Numbered from the stretch's first letter, positions 10,845 to 17,844 are shown. The stretch is 21,290 bases of DNA from Actinomycetes bacterium (GCA_023432005.1 JAEYVF010000044.1:1-21290); one strand, 5' to 3'. Notes: generated by a model from the sequence alone, not told the origin. A program made the numbers and translations.

Positions 10845-10858
10845 CCCAGGATTCTGGG
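10845..10858. promoter_or_regulatory. Dyad in divergent oxidase/LuxR promoter region
   Basis: CCCAG-N4-CTGGG lies between the divergent FAD oxidoreductase and LuxR genes, about 28 bases before the regulator start. Loosely symmetrical flanks (CA...GGTG) extend it. It is the clearest symmetric site in this ~150-base region and a candidate operator for the adjacent regulator. No good -35/-10 pair was recognised here. Confidence 0.35.
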
Positions 10859-10886
10859 GGTGTGCGGAGCGCGCGGGAGCGGCATG

Positions 10887-12014
10887 ATGTCGCCTGTGAC
10901 GGGATACCGGGCCGAGACCACGCGCCGCGCGCTCAGCGGGCTCGCGCGCGCCGGCCTCCGTCACGACGAGTTCCTCGTGGAGGTCATCGAGCTCGTGGGG
11001 CGCGCCGTGCCCTCCGACGCGATGTGCATCGCGACGACCGACCCCGCGACGGGCATGTTCACCGACTCGCGCAAGGTGGGCCTCGACGACGACGGCGGGC
11101 CGCGGTTCATGTACCACGAGTACGCCGTGCAGGACGTCGCCAAGTTCGCCGACCTCGCCCAGCGCCCGTACGGCATCGGCGTGCTGCGTGAGGAGACCCA
11201 CGGCGACCCCGCGTCGAGCGCGCGCTTCACCGAGCTGCTGCGGCCCCTCTTCGGCGCCGAGCACGAGCTCCGCGGCGTCGCCCGCAGCGGCGGCCTCATG
11301 TGGGGCGCCTTCGCCCTGTACCGCGGCGCGGGCTCGCCCGCCTTCAACGAGGCCGAGGCCGACTTCCTCGCTCAGCTCGAGCCGACCATCGCCGACGGGC
11401 TGCGCGCCTCGATCCTCGCCTCCGCCGCAAGCGACGGCATCGGCGGCGTCGGCGGGCCCGCCGTGCTCGTCTTCGACGCCGACGGCCGCCTCCTGAGCGC
11501 GACGGCATCCGCCGAGGATCTCGCGCGCGACCTCGACTCCTCGGCAGGCGACGACCTGTGGGCGTTCACCCCGCTCGCGATCGACGGGCTCGTGCAGCGA
11601 CTGCGGGTCGGCGACGGCGCGGTGCCCCGGGCCCGCGTGCGCGGCCGCAGCGGACGGTGGTACAGCCTCCACGCGGCGCCGTTCCGCGGCAAGGAGGGTG
11701 CGACGCGCCAGCTCGTCGTGACGATCGAGCCCGCGCGGCCGCCCGAGATCCTGCCCCTGCTCATGGCGGCGTACGGCCTCACGGAGCGCGAGACGGCGGT
11801 CGTGCAGGCGCTGCTGCGCGGCGAGTCCACGCACGCCATCGCGCAGGCGCTGCACCTGTCGCCCTACACCGTGCAGGACCACTTCAAGGCGATCTTCGAG
11901 AAGATCGGCGTCTCGAGCCGACGCGAGGTCGCGAGCCGCGTCTTCTACGGCCACTACCTCGAGGGCTATCAGGAGCAGCGCATCGGCGTCGACGGGTCCC
12001 CGCTGCGGGCCTGA
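10887..12014 (+). CDS. LuxR-type transcriptional regulator
   Basis: About 375 residues. The C-terminal ~65 residues form a LuxR/GerE helix-turn-helix: YGLTERETAVVQALLRGEST, then HAIAQALHLSPYTVQDHFKA and IFEKIGVSSRREVASRVF. The N-terminal ~200 residues look like a GAF-type sensor fold (DEFLVEVIELVGRAVPSD, later LMWGAFALYRGAGSPAFNEA) without an obvious phosphoacceptor, so it is probably ligand-responsive rather than a response regulator. The start is taken at ATG 10887, seven bases after GGGAG (10875-10879); ATG 10884 and GTG 10860 are in the same frame. Divergent from the FAD oxidoreductase, which it probably controls; this pairing is common in actinobacteria. Confidence 0.87.
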   Translation: MSPVTGYRAETTRRALSGLARAGLRHDEFLVEVIELVGRAVPSDAMCIATTDPATGMFTDSRKVGLDDDGGPRFMYHEYAVQDVAKFADLAQRPYGIGVLREETHGDPASSARFTELLRPLFGAEHELRGVARSGGLMWGAFALYRGAGSPAFNEAEADFLAQLEPTIADGLRASILASAASDGIGGVGGPAVLVFDADGRLLSATASAEDLARDLDSSAGDDLWAFTPLAIDGLVQRLRVGDGAVPRARVRGRSGRWYSLHAAPFRGKEGATRQLVVTIEPARPPEILPLLMAAYGLTERETAVVQALLRGESTHAIAQALHLSPYTVQDHFKAIFEKIGVSSRREVASRVFYGHYLEGYQEQRIGVDGSPLRA

Positions 12015-12066
12015 GCACGCCGCGCGCGCGACCGCGTCGCGTCATCCGCTCGTCACGTGCGGGCGA

Positions 12067-12072
12067 TAGCGT
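12067..12072 (+). promoter_or_regulatory. -10 element, probable leaderless promoter (MFS gene)
   Basis: TAGCGT ends six bases before the ATG of the transporter gene and no Shine-Dalgarno is present. Initiation would fall on or next to the start codon, giving a leaderless mRNA. No good -35 is seen. Confidence 0.5.
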
Positions 12073-12078
12073 TTCCCC

Positions 12079-13509
12079 ATGACCCACCCGAGCGGCGACG
12101 AGGCCGCGGCCACGCCATCCGTGCCCACCCCGCCCGCGGTCGCCGACACCGGCGCGATCGCCGCGATCGGACTCGAGCTGCAAGAGGGGCGCGTCATCCC
12201 CCGCAAGCAGATCGTCTCGTGGGCGCTGTGGGACTGGGCGACGCAGCCGTTCAACTCCGTGATCCTCACGTTCGTGTTCACGGCGCTCTACCTCACGACC
12301 GACGTCTTCCTCTCGCCCGAGCTGGCCGCCCTGCCCGACGGCGACCCCGCCAAGGAGCGCGGTCTCGCCGACCTCACGAGCGGCCTCGGTCTCGCCACCA
12401 CGATCTCGGGCCTCGTCATCGCGCTCATCGCACCCGTGCTCGCGCAGCGCGCCGACGCGAGCGGCCGCCGCAAGTTCTGGCTGCTCGTCTACACGGGCGT
12501 GCTCATCGTCACGACCGGCTCGCTCTTCTTCGTGCAGGGTGCGCCGCAGTTCTTCGTGCTCGGCGTCTCGCTCATCGCGATCGGCACGGTCTTCAGCGAG
12601 CTCGCGGGAGTCAACTACAACGCGATGCTCGTGCAGGTCGCGACCCCGAAGACCGTCGGCCGCGTGAGCGGGCTCGGATGGGGCCTCGGCTACATCGGCG
12701 GCATCCTCGCGCTCGTCATCGTGGTCGTCGCGTACTCGATGGACTGGTTCGGCCTGCCGCAGGAGAACGGCCTGCCGTTCCGGATCGTCGCGCTCGGCTG
12801 CGCGCTGTGGACCACGGTGTTCGTCATCCCGTTCGTGCTCAACGTGCCCGAGCTCGAGCACGGCGAGCCGAAGAAGCGCGTCAACTTCTTCGCGAGCTAC
12901 GTCGTGCTGTTCCGCGACATCGCCCGGCTGTTCCGCGAGTCGCGCCCGACCTTCTGGTTCCTGCTCGCGAGCGCGGTCTACCGCGACGGTCTCGGCGCCG
13001 TGTTCACCTTCGGCGCCGTGATCGCATCCGTGTCGTTCGGCTTCGGGTTCCTCGAAGTCGTCGCGTTCGGCATCGCCGCCAACCTCGTCGCGGGCGTGAG
13101 CACGATCATCGCGGGCCGCTTCGACGACATCTTCGGCGCGCGCGCCGTCATCGTCACGGCGCTCGTCGGCCTCGTCATCTCGGGCAGCCTCGTGTTCCTG
13201 CTGCACGACATGGGCAAGATCACCTTCTGGATCTTCGGCCTCGCGCTCTGCATCTTCGTAGGGCCGGCGCAGGCGTCGAGCCGCTCGCTCCTCGCGCGCG
13301 TGACGCCCGCGGGCCAGGAGGGCCAGGTGTTCGGCCTGTACGCGACCACGGGTCGCATCGCGAGCCCCATCTCCTCGTCGCTGTGGACGCTGTTCATCGT
13401 CGTCTTCAGTTCGACGGTGTTCGGCATCCTGGGCATCGTGCTCACGATCGCGGCGGGACTCGTGCTCATGCTGCTCGTGCGTCTGCCGAAGCACGTGCGC
13501 CTGAGCTGA
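12079..13509 (+). CDS. MFS transporter, UMF1/Atg22-like
   Basis: A 476-residue integral membrane protein. After a ~45-residue polar N-terminus it shows about a dozen hydrophobic segments. The first follows WALWDWATQPFNSVILTFVF, the hallmark of the UMF1 (vacuole-effluxer Atg22-like) branch of the major facilitator superfamily. The loop AQRADASGRRKFW after the second helix matches the MFS motif-A position. Later markers are SELAGVNYNAMLVQVATPK and VGRVSGLGWGLGYIGG, also typical of this branch. The C-terminal half has GPAQASSRSLLARVTPAGQE and GLYATTGRIASP. Substrates of bacterial members are not well established; amino-acid export is the eukaryotic precedent. The ATG has no ribosome-binding site but a -10-like hexamer six bases upstream. 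No operon partner is evident. Confidence 0.9.
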   Translation: MTHPSGDEAAATPSVPTPPAVADTGAIAAIGLELQEGRVIPRKQIVSWALWDWATQPFNSVILTFVFTALYLTTDVFLSPELAALPDGDPAKERGLADLTSGLGLATTISGLVIALIAPVLAQRADASGRRKFWLLVYTGVLIVTTGSLFFVQGAPQFFVLGVSLIAIGTVFSELAGVNYNAMLVQVATPKTVGRVSGLGWGLGYIGGILALVIVVVAYSMDWFGLPQENGLPFRIVALGCALWTTVFVIPFVLNVPELEHGEPKKRVNFFASYVVLFRDIARLFRESRPTFWFLLASAVYRDGLGAVFTFGAVIASVSFGFGFLEVVAFGIAANLVAGVSTIIAGRFDDIFGARAVIVTALVGLVISGSLVFLLHDMGKITFWIFGLALCIFVGPAQASSRSLLARVTPAGQEGQVFGLYATTGRIASPISSSLWTLFIVVFSSTVFGILGIVLTIAAGLVLMLLVRLPKHVRLS

Positions 13510-13561
13510 CACCCGCCGCGCGGGAATCCCCCGATCTGCCCCACCCCCGGCGGCGACCGGC

Positions 13562-13567
13562 TACCGT
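13562..13567 (+). promoter_or_regulatory. -10 element, probable leaderless promoter (MarR gene)
   Basis: TACCGT ends exactly six bases before the ATG of the MarR-type gene (GGGGGC intervenes). The gene has its own promoter although only 64 bases separate it from the transporter gene. A GGGGG run is present but lies too close to the ATG for a normal ribosome-binding site. Confidence 0.45.
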
Positions 13568-13573
13568 GGGGGC

Positions 13574-13987
13574 ATGTCGACGCGGACACTCGCCTACTGG
13601 CTCGCGCTCGTCGACCGCCTCGTGGAGCGCGGCTTCGCCGGGGCGCTCGAGGAGCACGGCATCACCCGGATGCAATGGCGCATCCTGACCGTGCTGGGAG
13701 ACGGGCCTGCGACGGCCGACCAGCTCGACGTCGCGCTCGCCGACATGCCGGCCTACGACGACGACGCGACGGCCGCCGAGCAGCTCGGTGAGCTCGTGGA
13801 GTCGGGATGGGTCGAGGCGGCCGACGCGTACCGGCTGACGGAGCGGGGGCGCACGGCGCACGGCCACATCCTCGACGCCGTCGCCGAGCTGCGCACGCGC
13901 GTGCTCGACGGCATCTCGGCCGAGGAGGAGCAGACGATGATCGCCCTCCTCGAGCGGATGGCGCGCAACCTGGGCTGGGAGTCCTGA
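13574..13987 (+). CDS. MarR-family transcriptional regulator
   Basis: A 137-residue winged-helix protein. ITRMQWRILTVLGDGPATAD contains the first helices. The wing region ends in LVESGWVEAADAYRLTERGR, a standard MarR strand-turn-strand followed by LTxxGR. The C-terminal dimer helix contains ISAEEEQTMIALLERMARNL and ends GW. MarR proteins bind dyads and are released by small phenolic or oxidative ligands; the ligand here is unknown. The gene is flanked by the UMF1 transporter upstream and idi downstream on the same strand, each with its own -10 motif. A 10-bp palindrome, GTTCCGGAAC, follows its stop codon and is a possible target. Confidence 0.85.
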   Translation: MSTRTLAYWLALVDRLVERGFAGALEEHGITRMQWRILTVLGDGPATADQLDVALADMPAYDDDATAAEQLGELVESGWVEAADAYRLTERGRTAHGHILDAVAELRTRVLDGISAEEEQTMIALLERMARNLGWES

Positions 13988-14019
13988 CCCCGTTCCGGAA
14001 CCTCGCGGGAAGCGCCCGC

Positions 14020-14025
14020 TAGTCT
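14020..14025 (+). promoter_or_regulatory. -10 element, probable leaderless promoter (idi)
   Basis: TAGTCT ends six bases before the idi ATG at 14032. No Shine-Dalgarno is visible. The surrounding 12 bases CCGCTAGTCTGT (14016-14027) are identical to the sequence in front of the tRNA-Gly gene at 16334-16345. Confidence 0.55.
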
Positions 14026-14031
14026 GTGCCC

Positions 14032-14565
14032 ATGTCGCCCGCTGACGCCACCGAGCTCGTCCTCCTCCTCGACGACGAGGGGAAGCCGGTCGGCACGGCG
14101 CCGAAGGCCACCGTGCACACGACCGACACCCCGCTGCACTTCGCGTTCTCGTGCCACGTGTTCAACCCCGCCGGACGGATGCTCGTGACGCGCCGCGCGC
14201 TCACGAAGGACACCTTCGCGGGCGTCTGGACGAACGCCTTCTGCGGCCACCCGGCTCCCGGCGAGAGCGCCCTCGACGCCGTCACCCGCCGCGCCGACGC
14301 CGAGCTCGGCGTGACCGTGCGCGACATCGAGCTCGTGCTCCCGCACTTCCGCTACCGCGCGGCCGACGCGAACGGCATCGTCGAGAACGAGATCTGCCCC
14401 GTGTTCCGCGCCATCGTCGACGTCGACCCGAAGCCGTCGAAGGACGAGGTCTCCGAGTGGGTGTGGGCAGACCCGAACTCGCTGCGGATGGCGGTGTCGG
14501 CCGCGCCGTTCGCCTTCAGCCCGTGGTTCTCGCTGCAGCTCGCGGCGTGGCCCGCCGGCCGGTAG
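14032..14565 (+). CDS. idi: Isopentenyl-diphosphate delta-isomerase, type I
   Basis: A 177-residue Nudix-fold enzyme that interconverts isopentenyl and dimethylallyl diphosphate, the two C5 units for carotenoids, menaquinone side chains and undecaprenyl carriers. The catalytic cysteine is Cys71 in NAFCGHP. Metal-binding histidines His29, His36 and His73 are in place. The acid pair ENE (Glu118, Glu120) lies before ICPVF, and Glu91 is in the Nudix-like segment RRADAELGV. These match the type I enzyme point for point. ATG 14032 is preferred over an in-frame GTG two codons upstream because of the -10 hexamer six bases before it. It ends three bases from the convergent dcd stop. No other isoprenoid gene is in the window. 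Confidence 0.95.
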   Translation: MSPADATELVLLLDDEGKPVGTAPKATVHTTDTPLHFAFSCHVFNPAGRMLVTRRALTKDTFAGVWTNAFCGHPAPGESALDAVTRRADAELGVTVRDIELVLPHFRYRAADANGIVENEICPVFRAIVDVDPKPSKDEVSEWVWADPNSLRMAVSAAPFAFSPWFSLQLAAWPAGR

Positions 14566-14568
14566 CCG

Positions 14569-15174
14569 CTACTCCCCCGGCGCCCCGGCATCCGACGCCG
14601 TGACGTCGGTGCGATGGAAGTCGAGCCACGAGCGCGAGGCCGTCGGGCCGCGCTGCCCCTGGTAGCGGTTGGCGTAGGCGCCCGAACCGTAGGCGTTGTC
14701 GACGGGCGAGCTCGTGCGGAAGAAGCACAGCTGGCCGATCTTCATACCCGGCCACAGCTTGATGGGCAGCGTCGCGACGTTGCTCAACTCGAGCGTGACG
14801 TGCCCCGAGAACCCGGGGTCGACGAAGCCGGCCGTCGAGTGGGTGAGCAGCCCGAGACGGCCGAGCGAGCTCTTGCCCTCGAGGCGCGCCGCGACGTCGT
14901 CGGGAAGGCTCACGAGCTCGTAGGTCGACCCGAGCACGAACTCGCCCGGGTGCAGGATGAACGCCTCGCCCGGCTTCGTCTCGATGAGGCGCGTGAGCTC
15001 GGGCTGCTCCTCGGCCGGGTCGATGAAGGGGTACTTGTGGTTGTCGAACAGCCGGAAGTAGCGGTCGAGTCGCACGTCGATGCTCGACGGCTGGATCATC
15101 TCCCGGTCGAGCGGGGCGAGGCCGATGCGTCCGGCGTCGAGTTCGGCGGTGATGTCGCGGTCGCTCAGCAGCAT
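14569..15174 (-). CDS. dcd: Bifunctional dCTP deaminase / dUTP diphosphatase
   Basis: A 201-residue trimeric enzyme that converts dCTP to dUMP in one active site, feeding thymidylate synthesis and keeping dUTP low. Nearly every motif of the M. tuberculosis-type bifunctional Dcd is present: MLLSDRDI at the start, MIQPSSIDVRLD (26-37), HPGEFVLGSTYEL (75-87), EGKSSLGRLGLLTHS (99-113), TAGFVDPGFSGHVTLEL (114-130, catalytic Glu129), WPGMKIGQLCFF (141-152) and YQGQRGPTASRSW (171-183). The start is ATG 15174: the protein family begins here and a leaderless -10 lies seven bases upstream. An in-frame ATG at 15225 would add 17 foreign residues and run into the upstream terminator. Its 3' end faces idi with a three-base gap. 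Confidence 0.97.
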   Translation of the reverse strand: MLLSDRDITAELDAGRIGLAPLDREMIQPSSIDVRLDRYFRLFDNHKYPFIDPAEEQPELTRLIETKPGEAFILHPGEFVLGSTYELVSLPDDVAARLEGKSSLGRLGLLTHSTAGFVDPGFSGHVTLELSNVATLPIKLWPGMKIGQLCFFRTSSPVDNAYGSGAYANRYQGQRGPTASRSWLDFHRTDVTASDAGAPGE

Positions 15175-15183
15175 GCGGCTCAG

Positions 15184-15189
15184 TCTATT
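15184..15189 (-). promoter_or_regulatory. -10 element, probable leaderless promoter (dcd)
   Basis: TAGACT on the minus strand ends seven bases before the dcd ATG. No ribosome-binding site precedes the start. The upstream terminator (15220-15245) separates dcd from the LAATG protein gene, so dcd needs its own promoter. Confidence 0.55.
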
Positions 15190-15219
15190 GACGCGTCCGA
15201 CGCTCGCGGGCAGCGAAAA

Positions 15220-15245
15220 GGGCACGGCCGCTGACGGCCGTGCCC
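15220..15245 (-). terminator. Intrinsic terminator of LAATG protein gene
   Basis: An 11-bp perfect stem (GGGCACGGCCG, 15220-15230, with 15235-15245) and a four-base loop are followed on the minus strand by TTTT. It starts 20 bases after the stop of the upstream gene. This is a canonical rho-independent terminator, the only one in the window with a U-tract. Confidence 0.9.
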
Positions 15246-15265
15246 CATCCGGATGCTGCTGACTG

Positions 15266-16138
15266 CTACGCGGCGACGTCCTTGCGACGACGCACGACGA
15301 GCAGCACGCCGCCGAGCACGAGCGCGACGCCCGCGAGCGCGAACGGCACCGCGTCGGTGCTGACGCCGGTCGCGGCGAGCGTCGACGCGATGCTGAACTG
15401 CACGCTGTTGACCTTGCCGCTCGACTGGCCGAGCGTCACGAGCGTGTGCGTGCCGGCACCGAGGGCGGCGAGGGTGCTCGCGGTAAGCGGCACCTGCACC
15501 TGGCCGCCCACGACCGCGAAGGTGCCGATGCGCACGGGCGCGGAGTAGGCGAAGACGTCGACGTACGAGTCGCCGGCGCCCACGAGGATCGTCGCCGTGT
15601 AACCCTTGGTCGGGTCGAGCTCGCCCGAGGGCAGGCCGGCATCGGCGGGGGTGTGGCTCGTCGCGTCCGGGCCGCGGCCGGCCAGGTAGGCGGCGAGGCC
15701 CGACGAGTCGGCGACGGGGGCGGCGGCGGGCGCGGCCTGGTCGGTGAAGACGACGTCGGCGAGGCCGGCGCTCTCCCATCCGTCCTCGAACCCGTCGACC
15801 TGGCCGATCACGGAGACGCCGACCCAGAGGCCGATGAGGTCGGAGGTGACGGTGTAGCTCGTGCCGGTCTCGCCGTCGATCGGGCCGCCGTAGTTGCCGC
15901 CGTTGAACGACCACTGGTACGAGAGGACCGCGTCGGGGTGCCACCCCGAGGTCGTGACGGTGAGCGTCTGGCCGACCTTGGGCGTGCCGGAGATGGTGAC
16001 GGTGACCCCGCTGGTGTCGAGCGGCGGGTCGCCGGCCGCCGCCATGGCGGGCGCGGCGCCGGCGAGGCTGCCGCCCACGAGGAGTGCCGAGGCGAGCGCC
16101 GCGGTCAGCACGCGGTTGCGCAGGGTGGTTCGGGTCAA
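15266..16138 (-). CDS. Ig-like surface protein with LAATG sorting signal
   Basis: A 290-residue secreted protein. The N-terminal signal peptide (basic TRTTLRNRV, hydrophobic LTAALASALLVGGSLAG) has a likely cut after APAMA (residue 33). Residues about 42-128 match the actinobacterial Ig-like domain with GTPKVGQTLTV, SYQWSFNGG and GTSYTVTSD. A second beta-rich region (about 145-250) contains GYTATILVGAGDSYVDVFAY. The C-terminus is a sorting signal: LAATG (254-258), a hydrophobic helix and RRRK, as recognised by class E-type sortases (LAXTG). It should be anchored to peptidoglycan; no sortase gene is in the window. Start: TTG 16138 has GGAG 7 bases upstream and begins the signal peptide cleanly; a start at 16246 would precede it with 36 residues unlike a signal. 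Binding partner unknown. Confidence 0.85.
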   Translation of the reverse strand: MTRTTLRNRVLTAALASALLVGGSLAGAAPAMAAAGDPPLDTSGVTVTISGTPKVGQTLTVTTSGWHPDAVLSYQWSFNGGNYGGPIDGETGTSYTVTSDLIGLWVGVSVIGQVDGFEDGWESAGLADVVFTDQAAPAAAPVADSSGLAAYLAGRGPDATSHTPADAGLPSGELDPTKGYTATILVGAGDSYVDVFAYSAPVRIGTFAVVGGQVQVPLTASTLAALGAGTHTLVTLGQSSGKVNSVQFSIASTLAATGVSTDAVPFALAGVALVLGGVLLVVRRRKDVAA

Positions 16139-16226
16139 GCGAATGCTCCAGAGATGAGGTGGTGCCTGGCAAGGGAAGACGGGTGCTCGGCACCCTGCGA
16201 GGGTTCGGGTCTGTCCCCCGCGTCCG

Positions 16227-16232
16227 ACTCTA
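16227..16232 (-). promoter_or_regulatory. Putative -10 of LAATG protein gene
   Basis: TAGAGT on the minus strand is the best -10-like hexamer in the 227-base gap before the TTG start, implying an ~80-base leader. The leader holds a small hairpin (GGGTGC-TCG-GCACCC, 16181-16195). No known riboswitch was recognised. Confidence 0.35.
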
Positions 16233-16337
16233 TGGGGGACGCTCACCTCCCCCCGGGGCCGCGCACCCCCAGTTCGCGGCTGGAACGGTCTGTCTCGCGG
16301 AGGCGGGCGACGATGAGGGCGGATCGCGGCGAGCCGC

Positions 16338-16343
16338 TAGTCT
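16338..16343 (+). promoter_or_regulatory. Putative -10 of tRNA-Gly
   Basis: TAGTCT, embedded in the same 12-mer as the idi promoter, lies 22 bases before the mature tRNA 5' end. This suits a short precursor leader. No -35 is obvious. Confidence 0.5.
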
Positions 16344-16365
16344 GTACAGGTGCGCTCGGCGCCAC

Positions 16366-16436
16366 GGGGCTGTAGTTCAATGGCAGAACTTCTGCTTCCC
16401 AAGCAGATAGCGCGGGTTCGATTCCCGTCAGCCCCT
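16366..16436 (+). tRNA. tRNA-Gly (anticodon CCC)
   Basis: A complete cloverleaf of 71 bases can be folded. The acceptor stem GGGGCTG (16366-16372) pairs with CAGCCCC (16429-16435) and is followed by discriminator T. The D stem is GTTC/GAAC. The anticodon stem TCTGC/GCAGA encloses the loop TTCCCAA, with anticodon CCC at 16398-16400. The T arm contains GGTTCGATTCC. The CCA end is not encoded. It reads GGG codons. Confidence 0.97.
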
Positions 16437-16439
16437 CCG

Positions 16440-16476
16440 ATGCCCTGACGGTGGCCCCCGGCAGCCGGCAGGGCAT
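16440..16476 (+). terminator. Putative terminator of tRNA-Gly
   Basis: ATGCCCTG (16440-16447) pairs with CAGGGCAT (16469-16476) around a GC-rich interior that can form a further CCGG/CCGG stem. It starts four bases after the tRNA. The U-tract is poor (TCGTGTT), so the call rests on position and stem quality. Confidence 0.5.
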
Positions 16477-16504
16477 TCGTGTTCGCACGGCTCGGCAGCA
16501 TCCG

Positions 16505-16544
16505 GTTTCTTGACCGCGAAACAAGTTTGAACCAGCCGCGTCAC
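16505..16544. promoter_or_regulatory. Candidate operator region of amt
   Basis: Upstream of amt lies GTTTC-N8-GAAAC (16505-16522), an inverted repeat in an unusually AT-rich patch. From its right half the series GAAAC-N6-GAACC-N6-GTCAC runs to 16544 with 11-base spacing, which resembles the GAAAC/GTnAC half-sites described for actinobacterial GlnR. The match is partial. The TetR regulator of the same operon is an alternative ligand. Confidence 0.3.
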
Positions 16545-16602
16545 CAGCCCGCCTTCCGACCCTGACAACTTGGCTCCCGGTCAAGTAACAAAGGAGGGTC
16601 AC

Positions 16603-17832
16603 ATGGGTGACACTGTCGAGGTGAGCACGCTGCTGCTCCTGGTTTCGGCGGCGCTGGTGCTGCTGATGACGCCGGGGGTGGCGTTCTTCTACGGCGGGCT
16701 CGTCAAGGCGAAGTCCGTGGTCAGCATGATGATGCTGAGCCTCGGCACGATGGGGCTCGTCGGCGTGCTGTGGGTGCTGTTCGGCTACTCGATGGCGTTC
16801 GGCGAGCCGCTCATCCCGGGCTGGCTCGGCAACCCGTTCGCCGACTTCGGCCTGCAGTCGTTCCTAGGCATCGGCGCCGACGGCAGCCTCGATCCCGACA
16901 TGGAGGGCCTCGCGTTCGTCGCGTTCCAGGCGGCCTTCGCGATCCTCGCGATCGCGCTCGTCTCGGGAGGCATCGCCGACCGCGCGAAGTTCGGCGGATG
17001 GATGCTGTTCGTCGGCGTCTTCGCCGTGCTCGTCTACTTCCCCGTCGCGTACTGGGTGTTCAACCTCTCCGACGGCTGGGACCCCGCGCTCGGCGTCAAC
17101 GACTTCGCGGGCGGCACCGCCATCCACATCAACGCGGGAGCTGCGGCCCTCGCGCTCGCGCTCGTGCTCGGCCGCCGCATCGGCTTCGCCAAGGGAGCGC
17201 ACAAGCCGCACAACGTGCCGCTCGTGCTGCTCGGCGCGACCCTGCTGTGGTTCGGCTGGTTCGGATTCAACGCGGGCTCCGAGGCGGCCGTCGACGGGAT
17301 CGCCGTGCTCGCCTTCGTCAACACGATCGCCGCACCCGCGGCCGGCATCGTCGGCTGGATCGTCGTCGAGCGCTTCAAGGACGGCAAGCCGACCTCGGTG
17401 GGCGCCGCATCCGGAGCCATCGCGGGCCTCGTGGCCGTCACGCCCGGCTGCAACGTGCTCACCCCGATCTGGGCCCTCGTGCTCGGCCTCGTCGCGGGCG
17501 CCCTCTGCGCCTGGGCGGTCGAGCTCAAGTTCCGCTGGGGCTTCGACGACTCGCTCGACGTCGTCGGCATCCACCTCATCGGCGGTCTCTTCGGCACGCT
17601 CTACATCGGCATCTTCGGCCAGGGCATCGGGCTCATCGACACCGGCAGCTGGGCGCAGCTCGGCGTGCAGGCGCTCGCCTCGGTCGCCGTGCTCGTGTAC
17701 TCCTTCGTCATGGCGTGGCTCATCGGCTGGGCCGTCGAGAAGACCGTCGGGTTCCGCGTGCGGAACGAGGACGAGATCGCCGGCGTCGATATCGCGCTGC
17801 ACGGCGAAGAGGGCTACGTGCTCGAGGCCTGA
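16603..17832 (+). CDS. amt: Ammonium transporter Amt
   Basis: A 409-residue trimeric membrane channel that recruits ammonium and conducts it inward. About eleven membrane helices are predicted. The twin pore histidines are His175 (FAGGTAIHINAG) and His324 (VGIHLIGG); the conserved Asp167 precedes the first. Other family marks are MTPGVAFFYGGLV (22-34), FGWFGFNAGS (217-226) and PGCNVLTP (281-288). The cytosolic tail VRNEDEIAGVDIALHGEEGY is the usual PII (GlnK) docking and gating region. The start is ATG 16603, five bases after the strong site AAGGAGG. Twelve bases separate its stop from the C26 hydrolase gene, which with a TetR gene completes the operon. No glnK/glnB gene follows, unlike many amt operons. 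Confidence 0.96.
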   Translation: MGDTVEVSTLLLLVSAALVLLMTPGVAFFYGGLVKAKSVVSMMMLSLGTMGLVGVLWVLFGYSMAFGEPLIPGWLGNPFADFGLQSFLGIGADGSLDPDMEGLAFVAFQAAFAILAIALVSGGIADRAKFGGWMLFVGVFAVLVYFPVAYWVFNLSDGWDPALGVNDFAGGTAIHINAGAAALALALVLGRRIGFAKGAHKPHNVPLVLLGATLLWFGWFGFNAGSEAAVDGIAVLAFVNTIAAPAAGIVGWIVVERFKDGKPTSVGAASGAIAGLVAVTPGCNVLTPIWALVLGLVAGALCAWAVELKFRWGFDDSLDVVGIHLIGGLFGTLYIGIFGQGIGLIDTGSWAQLGVQALASVAVLVYSFVMAWLIGWAVEKTVGFRVRNEDEIAGVDIALHGEEGYVLEA

Positions 17833-17844
17833 GCGGACACGACG

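Noticed and set aside
9206..10921. 571-codon minus-strand open frame overlapping the FAD oxidoreductase.
   Set aside because: It is a shifted frame rich in Arg/Ala/Gly across the true oxidase gene. Only its last 36 codons, after the oxidase stop, are worth keeping and are reported separately.
16139..16227. Riboswitch in the leader of the LAATG protein gene.
   Set aside because: The leader is short and has only one small hairpin; none of the core motifs of known riboswitch classes was recognised.
16366..16436. tRNA-Gly as an integration (att) site for a mobile element.
   Set aside because: No integrase, no repeated tRNA 3' end and no change in base composition were seen on either side.
16569..16585. 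CTTG-N9-CAAG before amt as a possible HspR operator.
   Set aside because: HAIR needs CTTG and CAAG separated by 13 bases with the inner AGT/ACT; here the spacing is 9 and the inner bases do not match.
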